From Nectonema munidae (taxonomy: Eukaryota; Nematomorpha; Nectonematoida; Nectonematidae), in contig JAUIRK010001036.1 of NCBI GenBank assembly GCA_030549495.1, forward strand, positions 883,920 to 947,919: 64,000 bases of DNA, written 5' to 3'. Positions 45,578-56,639 of the stretch are shown piece by piece (position 1 is the stretch's first letter; every line of letters begins with the position of its first letter). Made by a program: the position numbers and the translations under genes. The notes below the pieces were generated by a model that saw only the letters and a list, made by a program, of their open reading frames with translations, ran no database searches and was not told the DNA's origin.

Positions 45578-45839
45578 CCAATGATATTTCATGTACTCAT
45601 TTCATCCTGATGCTTTATCCTTGTTTTTTTGATGGTGTATTTTTCCTGAAGCGGTTTTCATAAACCTTTGGAAATTCATCCGCTTGCATGTCTTCACTCA
45701 TTTTTTAACATTGTTCTCCATAACATCATTATAACTTTTTTGCTAAAGATTTTCTTTTCTTTTTTTTCTTGTGAATTACGCTACGCATAAATCATAATGA
45801 CTTCTTATGAGTGTATCGAATTTGTAAATAAATTTCTTC

Positions 45840-46740
45840 TTCTTCTTAAAAGCTATCTCCGAAAATATTCTCTCAATTTTACATGAAATATATGTTTTAT
45901 ACCAAATCAATCATGCTGTTTTCATTTCTGGACTTATTTTTTACATTTAGGATGTGAAAATACCTATAAGTGTTAATCAAATTTGCGGTTTACTTCTAAA
46001 AATTGTCTCCAAAAACATTCATTCAAATTTTGCAATGAAATATATGTTTTTATACCAAATCAACCATGTTAGTTTCATTTATGGACTCAATTTTTGCAGT
46101 TTGAATTTGAAAATACCTATAAGTATCAATCAAATTGCCTTTAGTTCTAAAATTTGTTTCCAAAAATATTGATTCAAATTTTACATGAAATATATGTTTT
46201 TATAGCAAATAGATCATGATGATTTCATTTCTGAACACAGGTTTCGCATTTAGAGGTTTTACTGCTAGTGTCAATCAAATTTGCGGTTTATGTCTGAAAA
46301 CTATATCCCAAAATATTCTCTCTAATTTTACATGAAATATATGTTTTTATACCAATTCGACAATGATCATTTTTATTTCTGAAATCGTTTTAAGCATTTA
46401 GAAGTTTTAAATGTCTGAAAGTGTCAATCAAATGTTCGATTTACGTCTAATGTCTACAGAAATATTTTTGAAATTTAAATAAAATATCTGTTTTTATGTC
46501 AAATGGAAGATGCTGGTTTCCTTTTTGGACTCAGGTTTGGCATTTATGGTTTTGAAATATCTGAAAGCTTCAATCAGATTTACGGTTTACTTTTAGATAC
46601 TGTCTTCAAAATTATCTGTTTTATACCAAATCGACTATGCTTATTTTATTTCTGTACTGGATTTTGGATAATACGGTTAAAAAATATCTCGAAGTGGCAA
46701 TTGAATTAGTAATGTATGCCTGAAAATCAGTTCTATAAAA
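45840..46740 (+). repeat. Tandem array of about six 150-bp units
   Basis: The word TATATGTTTT or its variant TATCTGTTTT recurs at 45889, 46041, 46191, 46338, 46485 and 46613, spacing 152, 150, 147, 147 and 128. Each unit has GTCAATCAAATTTGCGGTTT, then CTCCAAAAATATTC-like and TACCAAATCGACCATG-like blocks. Units differ by 15-25 percent by eye, so the array is old. A solitary monomer lies at 57325-57470. It starts right after the (CTT)n 3' tail of the CR1-like element. Confidence 0.88.
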
Positions 46741-46803
46741 AATTTTCAAAAAATGGCTGCATATTAGGTATATGGTAAAAATATACATTTTTTTTTGTAT
46801 ATA

Positions 46804-48724
46804 CAGTAAAATCTCGCTATTATGCCACCCTTCGGGGCCGACCAAAAGTGGCATAGTAGCGAGAGTGGCATAGTAGCGAGGGTTTTGTAAAAATAGCCTT
46901 ATTTTTTCAAAAAAATCCTTTATTAAAAAACAGTTTTTTTTTTATATATTTGTGTCCTATTCCAAAGCTCTCAAAATGGTTGTCTGACCATTTTCATATG
47001 GCGGATCTCAAGCATTTCTTGATCTAAACAATCGCACGCTTGCATCACTTTGAGCTTTACGCTACAATGCTGCATAAATTTTTGAACAGTGCTCCACGCT
47101 CTTTGGGCTTCTTGGAATTGAACCACTTCCTCTTCGATAGTTTCCTTGTCGTCTTCGCTTTCAATTTGTTCCTTGCTTTTCAGCACTTCCTCAGCAATCT
47201 CCTCTAGCAGAAGAGAGCCACTAGTTGCGAGACGCTCGTCAGCATTGAGAAAGTCAGTTAGCTCAATCTCCTCGTTATTGTGCATCTTTTCCTCAGTAGG
47301 CAAAGCATTCCAAATCTCGAGCAACTCTTCATCTTTTGGCTCAATCTGATCAATTTCTTCTTCCACAAACTTAGCTTTTACAAAACAGTTTTTGATGACC
47401 GATTTGTTAACCTGCTCCCAAGCATATCGGGCAACGTGTAGAGCATCAAGCAACGTGAACTTAAACTCTCTTTCCTCGTCTATGGCTTCAAGCCTGCGAG
47501 AGAGCAAAAGTTTCTTGTAGTGGCGTTTGAGACTCTCTATAACCCCTGATCCATTGGTTGCGAGATTGATGTTGTGTTAGGAGGAAAAAATAGCAGCTTT
47601 ATATTGTCGAACTGGAGATCAGATGGGTGGCCACAGAAGTTATCGAGACAAAGCAGCGCTTTGCGTCCCTGCTTGACGAGTCGCTCGTTCCACTCACGCA
47701 ATGTTTCTTCGAAGAGCTCCGCCGTCATCCACGCTTTCGAATTTGCCTTGTATGTCACCGGAATTTTTTGTTTTTGAAGGCACGCGGTTTCTTTGAATTG
47801 CCAATCACCAGAAGAGGAAGCTTTTCGTTGCCGCTCATGTTTGCTCCAACCAGAAGAGTGATTCTTTGCTTACTTTTTTACCTCCAGTGCACCGCTCTCC
47901 TCTGAAAGCCATGGTCTTGTTTGGTAGCAGCTGCCAGAAGAGTCCATTTTCGTCTAGATTGAAGACGTCTTCTGCAGAAAATTGTGCAAGCAAAGGTCGG
48001 AGAACCTGTTGTTGCCACTCAAAAAAAGATTGCAAATTTACCGCTCCTGCTTCTCCTTGTATTGTTTTAAAAGTAATGCCGTGACGCTTTTTGAAATTGT
48101 CCAGCCAACCGTCGCTTGCCATGAATCCCGGAATGTGCATTATCTCGGCCAGTTTCATTGCCTTTTCTTTGACCAGACTTCCACTGACAGGCAGATTGTG
48201 TCCTCTCGCTTGCTTCAGCCACATGAGCACCCCTTCATCGAGATTTGGATCGTGAGCCTGCGTCAACTTAACGCGTTTAGATGAAAATCCAGTTTTGATT
48301 GCAGCCTCGATTGCATCCTTTTTGCTGAGAATGCTTTTTACCGTAGTTTCCTTCACTTCAATACCCCATTTCTTGCTTATTTCTCTGGCCAGCTTGGACT
48401 GATTAGGCTCATTTTTTTCGGCATCAATAATTTCTTTTTTCTGCTTTAGAGTGAAATCGGTTCGCTTGCGTTTTATATCTGACATGTTAATTTTTTACGC
48501 AAATAAAAACAATAAATCTAAAAAAATATATTCATTAATTTTGTAAAAAAAGTTGAGAAATATAATTAAAAAACGCAACACACAAATAAATAGTGGCATA
48601 ATAGCGAGATTAGGTGGTGGCATAGTAAGTTTATTTTCTACTGAATTTTGTCCGGACCGAGTGAAAGTGGCATAGTAGCGAGAGTGGCATAGTACCGAGG
48701 GGGCATAGTAGCGAGATTCTACTG
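46804..48724 (-). mobile_element. Pogo/Tigger-type transposon, full length (1.92 kb), TA target duplication
   Basis: The left end CAGTAAAATCTCGCTATTAT and the right end, on the minus strand CAGTAGAATCTCGCTACTAT, are flanked by TA at 46802-46803 and 48725-48726. Subterminal copies of GTGGCATAGTAGCGAG lie at about 46848-46880 (two) and 48592-48716 (four to five), candidate transposase-binding sites. The single transposase gene runs on the minus strand from 48485 to 46971. Structure and length match an autonomous Tigger-like copy. Confidence 0.93.
46971..48485 (-). pseudogene. Pogo/Tigger DDE transposase with two frameshifts
   Basis: The start MSDIKRKRTDFTLKQKKEII opens a CENP-B-type N-terminal helix-turn-helix (SKLAREISKKWGIEVKETTV). 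The second HTH_Tnp_Tc5 part is MWLKQARGHNLPVSGSLV and SDGWLDNFKKRHGITFKTI. The DDE_1 domain has the first Asp in FNLDENGLFWQLLPNK (near 47975), the second in LCLDNFCGH (near 47645) and the third in FFPPNTTSISQPMDQG (near 47565). The acidic C-terminal region (EELLEIWNALPTEEK, then LTDFLNADERL) ends at 46971. Single-base indels near 47872 and 47549 shift the frame and return it; otherwise all three catalytic Asp and both DNA-binding domains are intact, so it died recently. Roughly 500 residues is the normal family length. Confidence 0.92.
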
Positions 48725-48726
48725 TA

Positions 48727-49719
48727 TTGGCTTATAATACTTTCTTCAATCATCTTGAGTATGAAAAATATATTAAAAAATCAAAACGTATTATAAAATC
48801 TTTTGAAGATTAGTATTAGAGAAGGAAGCAACTTGAAAACTAATTGAAAAGAAAACGTATGATCAAAAGAAATAATTTTAAAAAATATGTATCTTGACTA
48901 AATGGAAGATCTACCATGTTCTAATGAACTAGGAAGTGGTGTAACGATATAATATTAGGTGCTTCATAAAAGATTTTGACTGTAAAAAAGAAGTTCCTCT
49001 TTTACAAATGAAAAATATTTAAATCTATAACATATCATCTAGCATTACAATTATCATTTAGCTATAATGGGTAGGAAATCTGAAAATTTAGAATAGGTCA
49101 GATTTATCAAAAATAGCACAGATGCTAATATGTGAGAATTTAGTCACTATCAAGATATTTTTAATTTAAATTGAATTTGTCCATATTTTTCCTTTTGCGT
49201 CAAAGAGATAATTTTTTAGATGAAGAACGTGGACAACTTTTTGTAATTGAACAATCAACATCACGAATGATTCATCAGAAAAAAACCTTTGAAATGAGAT
49301 TGATTGACAAATATTCAGGCCTGATAATAAAATACACGATAATGATAAAAAAGTCTAAGATCATCAAGAAGATTCTTTAATCAGAATGCTTTGAGAGAGG
49401 AAAAAAGTTATTTTATCATTTTAAAAAAATTTTCGAACACACATTGAAGAATATAAATTTCTAATGAAAAAAGAGCTACCAAGAAATGATCATCATAGAA
49501 TGAATACCAAAATTACATACTGTAAATTATAATATGACGTAGAGACTACGAGCCGATAACGAATTTGTAGCCAAAAAGATAGAGGTCCTATCGAAATGCA
49601 TAAGTTACTGTAGAATGAAATATTTTGAGTGAATTAAACACCTAAAATTGATTTATTAAATAAATTAAGAAAATAATTACCAGAGAAATACTGCAAGTAG
49701 AGTTATTTTTATGTTTATA
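48727..49719. other. No feature recognised
   Basis: AT-rich. A plus-strand frame at 49171-49380 is not convincing. It follows the pogo element directly. Confidence 0.45.
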
Positions 49720-50600
49720 TATTTGACATTGATTTACAGATTTAATCGATTTTTTGACAGGTTTTATTGATTTCATAAAAATGAAAATCACCATTAAATT
49801 CTACATACTGAAATGTATAAAAACTTTTTATAAGAATAAAAGTTTTAATTTTGACATGAGCTGTCATATTTAAATTATTTTGTCAGGTTTGACTAATATT
49901 TATATAAATAAAAAAGGAATATAACCAGTAAACACAGCCTACTTGAAAATGGGTATATGTGTGTAAAATGCCTATATACACGGTAAACTTCATCATCTCC
50001 CTATACTTTCTATTAAACGTAATTCTCTAATTCAAAAAACCGTGTCTGATCCTTTCTCTTTGGGATAAAACAATTTTTTGACAGTTTTTATTGATTTTCA
50101 TATAAAAATGAATATCACCACTGAATTACGTATGTTTAAAAATGGGTATATATGTGTAAAAAACTTTATATTATTACTTAGATAAAAAATTTCTTTTTAA
50201 GATGAGCTGTCATATATAAATCAATGCTTAATGCTTTGATAACTTTAATTGATTTTTATAATTAAAAAAATGAATATCACCGCTGAATTCAGTATGTTTT
50301 TTAAATAAAAAGTTTCTTTTTGAGATGAGCTGTCACATTTAGATCAATTTTTTGACAGGTTTGATTGATTTTCATAAAAAATGAATATCACCACTGAATT
50401 CAGCATAGTTGAAAATGGGTATACATGCGTAAAAAACTTTATATAATTATTTAAATAAAAAGTTCATTTTTGAGATGAGCTGTCAAATATAAATCAATTT
50501 TTTGTCATGTTTGATAGATTTTGATAAAAATGGACATCACCACTGAATTCAGCATAGTTGAAATATATATGTAACATTAAAAATATTTATAAAAACTTAT
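49720..50600 (+). repeat. Degenerate tandem array of the TGAGCTGTCATAT family
   Basis: Units read GAGCTGTCATATATAAATCA, TTTTTTGACAGGTTTGATTG, then AATATCACCACTGAATTCAG and GAAAATGGGTATATATGTGT. GAGCTGTCA recurs at about 49858, 50204, 50327 and 50477; shorter partial units fill the gap. Period about 120-170 bp. Two further units lie at 41.5-41.7 kb in a hAT-like setting, suggesting the array is the internal tandem block of a DNA element. The array is followed by a small palindrome GGGGGCACTTTACGCCCCC at about 50621-50639. Confidence 0.75.
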
Positions 50601-50856
50601 TAATATCTGAAAAAAATAGGGGGCACTTTACGCCCCCAGCACTTGAACGGACAAATTTTGCCCAGCACTAATAGGGTTAACAAATTTTTTAAATTATTTT
50701 TCTTTATTCTCGAACAAACTAATTATCCATTCAATCCACATTTAAACGTTCCTGGCAAAATGAGCTGACATAAAAGCTTACAAGAAAAACTTTAATAACT
50801 TTTAAAATAATTAATGAATTGACTTGAAATTTTAAATATTAATAAAACATGATCTA

Positions 50857-51388
50857 TATTATAATAAGCTAGCGTCTGTGTGTGTGTGTGTCTGTCGCTG
50901 GAAGCATTCTGATTGGTTGAATTTATTATATATGTTTTGTGTGTATTTTTATATGGTGTGATGAGTTTATATGTGTGAATGTCGCTTGAAGTATTCTGAT
51001 TGGTTGAAATTATTCATATGTTTTATATGTGTGATGAGTTAATATATCTGTAGTGTGAGTGTCTCTTGAAGCATTCTGATTGGTTGAAATATCTTTTGTA
51101 TGTATTTTTATATCGTGTAATAGAAAAATACACAGAAAAGATACAAATATTCTAAAAACTGAACACCATACCATATAACACTATTAGCAACTCAAAATAC
51201 ACACTACAATAATTCTATGTTTCGAGCGTAGCCTAAACAAAAAAAAACTAGCCGGTCCCGTGGTCGTTTCGAGCGAAGCGAATTTTAATTAGCAACTCAA
51301 TATACACACTACCCAGAATCCTATGTTTCGAGCGCAGCGAGAAACACTGTTTCGAGCGAAGCGAGAAACGACCACGGGACCGGCTAGT
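50857..51388. mobile_element. Helitron-like non-autonomous element (candidate)
   Basis: Starts near AAGCTAGCGTCTGTGTGTGT and ends GGGACCGGCTAGT. A perfect 24-bp inverted repeat lies near the right side: ACTAGCCGGTCCCGTGGTCG... at 51247-51270 and its reverse complement at 51365-51388. Three direct repeats contain GAAGCATTCTGATTGGTTGA (about 50901, 50988 with one change, 51068). CGAGCGAAGCGAGAAAC repeats occur between the inverted arms. A GGGACCGGCTAGT terminus is one that I associate with Helentron-like elements in invertebrates, from memory. No target duplication, as expected. Confidence 0.45.
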
Positions 51389-53220
51389 ATAATATATAAT
51401 TTGTAAAGTTACATAAGAATCTAACGAATAGATTTTGTATTATGATCACTCAAAATTCGGAAATTTTTTCGGTAGCCATTTTTATGGTAAAATAAGCTGA
51501 CAGAATCAACAGCCATTTTATCGGTTTTTTATTAATGGAGATTTTTGTAATTTTCCTTTGCTTTGATTTTCAAATTTCCTTTCATTTTTACTACTCGTAA
51601 ATTCTCTAAACAATCTTTACAAGTTTTTTACTTTCGTAGATGTAATTAAGAATTTTAATGCCTATTTAACTTTTAAAATAAATTATGCTCTTATATTTTA
51701 TTTTTATTTTATAGTTATAATATTGATATCACATGACATTTTTAACTTGCAATTTTTATATGAAACTTTTTTCTATCTTTTTGTTTTGTTATTATCTTCA
51801 CATGTCAAATATTAATATTTTTTTTGAAAAGTTTTTTACCTTTTACAATTCTGTAAGATAATTATTTCTATCTTTTCGTTTTATTTTATTTGCTTACTCA
51901 TCGTGTGCATATTGGAGCAAGGAATTGTTATTATTATTAAGCTCTCATATCGTTTGAAACTTTTTGGATACAAATTTCACGGCACTTGCGCATGATGAAT
52001 GATTCTAGTCTGAATTCAATCCATTCCCTTTTTCATCTCATCTTACATCATCATGTACTGTCATATCCAATGCCATATCTCATATCTTATCATAAATTTT
52101 TTATATACAACCTTTTAAAAGCAACTCTTACTTATAGAAATTATTTGGGTGGGGGCGAAGGCCATTTTTGCCCCTGACATGACCCAATGGTTATCTTGTA
52201 GACCATAATTTCAAAAATTAAGATTATAACTCTTGATACTGATTATTATTTGTATCACTAAATAACTTCGATGTTTTTGAATTAAACTTTTTTATATTTT
52301 GAAATATTTTAACCCAAAGATATCCTGAATTCCTATATTTTCTATTATCATGAAAGAATATTGAAAATGAATTAAATAAACTGTTCCCTTATCTTGTAGT
52401 AGTTAACCCATTTATGCCCAATTTTTCTTTTATGAATGCAGACGATAGTTTTTTCATTGTAATTTATATGAATTTTGAAACTCTCCTCTTCCTGGGCATA
52501 AATTGTTTAAGGTAATGTAGTTTGATCTATATTATTCTGAAATGTGCTTAGAGTTAAAATCAACCTAATATTTTCATTTCTATGTGCTACATTAACTATT
52601 TATTTCTGGAAATTCAAATGAAGAATTATTATTTTGAAAAAAAAATTCCAGTGTATTGGCTATTTGCATCATTTTTTCTCCAAATTTAGGTTTTTTAAAA
52701 AATTTGTGAAAAATGATGATAAAAAAAATTGTACCAACTTTCTAATTTCACAATTTTAATTTTACCTATTTCTATAATTTTTTTAACGAATTTCTTTTAA
52801 AAATTATACACTCTTTTGTAAAAATTTCCTTTACGTGTCTTATCTCCTTCAAACTGCATCGCCTTGAAGTGGTGAAGGAGCTTATACCGGTATTGATTAC
52901 TAAATGATGCAGAAATGAAAATCTTTTTAATGCAAATTTTAGGGTGAGACTTTTTACCCAAATACACCCAAACAGATGAAAACAATTTTAAATATTCAAA
53001 GAATAAGTTAAATATACATAGAAGAATTATTCTTAGGATAAAACTAATATAAATTATTAATTTGATATTGAATTATAAAAAATTAATCTATTTTTTTTTA
53101 ATTAAAATTGTTTATATTATAATAATAACTTAAAATATAATGGTCCGGTTAAAAAGTGCCGCAGAAAGTGCCGCAAGATTAATTTGGCAATATCTTTTTC
53201 TAAATAATAAAGTTAGAATC
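51389..53220. other. AT-rich region, one small MITE
   Basis: GGGGGCGAAGGCCATTTTTG at about 52152 matches an inverted copy near 43955-43980, so it is a dispersed repeat end. A piggyBac-type MITE lies at 52403-52510. No gene recognised. Confidence 0.45.
52403..52510. mobile_element. piggyBac-type MITE, 108 bp
   Basis: TTAACCCATTTATGCCCAAT at the left; the right end on the opposite strand reads TTAAACAATTTATGCCCAGG. TTAA flanks both ends. The interior GCAGACGATAG word links it to the 139-bp copies at 9.9 and 10.8 kb. Confidence 0.65.
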
Positions 53221-53233
53221 AGCTATAGTGAGG

Positions 53234-53713
53234 TTATGGGCAGAAAGGAAATTGAGGGTTTGCAAACCACGAAGATTTTATTTTGTATCCCATAAATATG
53301 AGCGTGCATTTAGATCTGTAGAAATAATGAGAAAAAAACTTTTGTTTGTGATTTTTTGTTTGGGTCAATACGTTATCAAAACGATCAGGAATGGGATGTA
53401 AAAAAGAGGGTTGTGAGTAAAAAGAACAAAAGATTAGGGGCGTAGTAGTAGAGTGGATAAGAGTGAAGATGTAGTTAGAGTTAGAAAATTGGTATAATGG
53501 TGTATTGAGAATGGATGTTTTTATTATAATGCAAGCGAAGTAATCATCTAAAAGGGCTATGTGTAGGAGTTTGTATTGGTCAAGCAGATTAGGCATGCGT
53601 GTGTAGGGTTCGTTGATGGATATTACATCGTATTGTTGAGAAAGAATTGTGTTAATAAGGTTATCCCACGCGGTTTTTGAGTGATTTAAATTGATGTGAC
53701 GAAAATTTAACAT
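53234..53713 (-). pseudogene. R1/I-like non-LTR retrotransposon ORF2, endonuclease N-terminus only
   Basis: The minus-strand frame opens MLNFRHINLNHSKTAWDNLI, followed by DVISINEPYTRM, the first two motifs of the apurinic-type endonuclease of R1/LOA/I-like elements. After a frameshift near 53320 the DLNAHSYLWDTKS catalytic motif is readable. The element stops at about 53230, before the reverse transcriptase. The upstream gag-like ORF1 lies about 70 bp away on the same strand, the standard order. Confidence 0.8.
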
Positions 53714-53779
53714 GTATAATTATCTATAGTTTTAATGTGTTGCGCTAGAATTGAGTTGCTGTGATTGATATAAAAACTG

Positions 53780-54783
53780 CATGTTTTAGATGTTGCGATA
53801 TATGCTAGATTGCAATTGATACATGTGGTCTTGGTTGAGTAGTTTGAGAGTGTACAAGATGTTAGTGAGTGTCCTTAGTTGCCGCAGTGAGCGCAGTTTG
53901 GGGATGAGGCATTACATTTTTGTTTCAAGTGACGATATTTGAGGCAATTTTCGCATTATTTTGTTCTGGGTTTAAAAAGATTTAGGGTTAACAAATTATA
54001 TCCTAGGAATATTTTAGGTTGATTAGGGAGATATTGAAATAGTTCAGGATTGTTTGGCTCAATTAGTACAGTGTAGGAGAAAGTTCCTGCCTTGCCTAGT
54101 TGGATAGGGTTTACTAATTTTCCCCTACTATTGAGGTTTTCATTTTGTTCTGCTAATGTGGCTGTAAGATCAATACCTATATACCTATGGACATCAATAT
54201 TGATGTCCATAGGTATACCTCTTAGTATAAATTTGGGTATTGAAGTTGGTATGTCGCAAACGTTGACGCCGTTTTTTAAGAGAGAGGATTTAGTTGACGC
54301 TCTTTGTTGTAAATTTTTGAATTAGATAGTCCCTGTATGTGAGGATCTGATTTTAGTGAAAGAGAGGGAGTTACTTTTTGTTTCAAGACTTTTAATAAAT
54401 TGTTGGCGGTGAATAGCCTTTTCTTTCTGAGATTTGATATTGTTGGGTGGTGAGATTTTTAAAGTAAAGTTAGTTTCTAGATGTTTTTTGATCGAGGGGG
54501 TTTTGTTACTTTTCGTATCGGGTGTAGATGTTGGGTCTTGCATTGTTTGCTGTTGGGAGGACTAGCACTAGCATAAGGTTGTTGTAATGTGGTTGGTTCT
54601 AATATAGGACTTTCAAAAGTTTTAATGTAATGTAAAGCTATATTGTATTTGATTTCATTGAACAAAATTTTAGGGACTTGGAGAAAGAAAGGTTTTAGCA
54701 ATAAAATCATTAAATAGATTATTTAAAGTTTCGGTCGTTTTGTTCGCTTAGTCGGATTCAGAGCGCGCCCTTTTGTTGGACAT
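53780..54783 (-). pseudogene. R1/I-like non-LTR retrotransposon ORF1 (gag-like, zinc knuckles)
   Basis: The start MSNKRARSESD at 54783 is followed by stops and two frame changes. The middle contains KKHLETNFTLKISPPNN; then IPMDINIDVHRYIGIDLTAT and NPIQLGKAGTFSYTVLIEP, typical of gag-like proteins of jockey/I/R1 elements. The C-terminal knuckles are CENCLKYRHLKQKC and CAHCGN-GHSLTSC (both CX2CX4HX4C) plus a partial CINCN. Nonsense codons sit at 53954 and inside the second knuckle. By family it would bind the element RNA. Confidence 0.82.
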
Positions 54784-54937
54784 GTTTGTTAATTTCCCCT
54801 AGAGATAATGTAAATAGAAAGGTTATTATGTTTGTATAAATATGTTTGCATACGAATTGTTATATAATTTAAACAAAAAAATATTAAGCTTGGTTAATTG
54901 GTTGGAGATATCAAAGCACTTCCAGCCGTAAGGCTAT

Positions 54938-55059
54938 ATGCTCGCATTATGCTTAAGATGGTTAATCACAGCTTTTGTGATTTTGTTTTTAGTGTTGGGA
55001 GCATTGAAAAACAAAATCACAAAAGCTGTGATTAACCATCTTAAGCATAATGCGAGCAT
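54938..55059. repeat. Perfect 53-bp inverted repeat with a 16-nt loop
   Basis: Arms 54938-54990 and 55007-55059 are exact reverse complements over 53 bp (outer ends ATGCTCGCATTATGCTTAAG and CTTAAGCATAATGCGAGCAT), separated by 16 nt. No mismatch was found. It does not correspond to an element terminus that I know. Confidence 0.95.
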
Positions 55060-56635
55060 TTTACTAAATCTTTAAAAAATTATTTAAATTTATAGGATTT
55101 TTAAATTTTAAATTGGGGATTGAATGGATAATTAGTTTGCTCGAGAATAAAGAAAAATAATTCAAAAAATTTTTCAAAAACTACTCAAAAATATTTTAAA
55201 ATACTTTATGAACTTTTTTTCATTTTATTATTGAAAATTTTTTCCATGAAGAAAATAAAGGTGGGCATTAGCGGGAACATCTGGACATTTTTTCTCAACA
55301 AAAAGCGAATCTTTTAGAAGATAACTTTTATATTGATTTTATGAAAATAATTATATTTAACTAATCTTTATTCTATAACTAAAATGGCGTATTTTTTTTA
55401 AAAATTTTTGAAATAGATAAAATATTAAACTACAAGAAAATTTTTAAGAATTAAGATATATTTTCAAACTTCTGTATAATTATTCTATTTTATAGTATTT
55501 ATATCCTAAATAAAATGAAAGAGAATATCAATTACTATCTGTCCATTCTTTCAGGGTTTTTGCAATTTCCTATTTGTCTCAATTAGCTTTTAATCTTTTA
55601 CCTAATTTATGTTTGTTTAGCGTTTACATTAAAAACGAAAAATTATTGTTTTAATAAATAATACAATCTTATAATGTCTAGACTCTAGATTTAAGCTATT
55701 GCTGGTGGGGCGGAAGACTAATGCTATATAAAATTTTCTGTAATGGAACTATTTTTAATTTGATTTAGTTTTTTATATTTTATTTAATTGAAAATATCTT
55801 GAAGAATAATATAAATTTGAAGCTACTAAAAAATCTTAGAGAGTAAAAGTAGTTTACACGGAGCGTTTGTACGTTTTTAAATGATCAGATCGGGACAAAA
55901 ATGGTTGTGAAATAAAGGAAGAACAAGATTTCTTATTCCTTGAAAATTTATTGATATAAAATATTCTATGAAAGCAAGAGAAGTTTTTAAACTAAAATAT
56001 AGATAATAAATCATATTTTGAGTTAATTTTTCCTAAACGCCTTTTTTGAACATTTAAGATTAGTGATTGAAAAACTGAAATTCTGTTATTAACTGAAAGT
56101 AAAACCGGAACAATCCTGAAAAACCATCACATCGGGCAACCCTATTTGTACATGTGATGTTTATACACATGCTAAATGTCTTATATAATGTGTATGTTAA
56201 ATGTTCAATTTTTTTTATAATTTAATACTTTTTTAAAGCGGATTCTTACTACATAAACAAAATTTTAATTTCACAAAATATTAAAATATATTTAACCAAA
56301 ATGAAAATAAATACAACTTTTTATCCGCTTCTAAGAAACACAGAAACTTTTTATCCGCCTCCAAGAAACACACAGGTATCAAGTGTAGACCTATAAACAA
56401 AGAAAAGTATTCATAAAAAGTACTTTTAAGAAAATGAGAATTAGCTATTCCGCTCTCTAAGTAGATTCATAATTGCTACATTACTTCCTTTGATCAACTA
56501 TATCCCAAATTCGGAATGACTATTATATCAAATGAACCAAATTAATAATAAAAAATAATATCGAAAATCGGAAGGCTATCTTGGAAGAAATTCAAGTCTT
56601 AAAGCAATATTTTATTTAGTAGTACTCATTCTTTA
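55060..56635. other. AT-rich, one inverted repeat partner
   Basis: 55095-55165 matches 50684-50745 in inverted orientation (CTTTATTCTCGAGCAAACTA on the minus strand). No gene recognised. Confidence 0.45.
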
Positions 56636-56639
56636 AGTT

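Noticed and set aside
47146-48284. Several plus-strand frames of 67-100 codons
   Set aside because: Antisense shadows of the pogo transposase.
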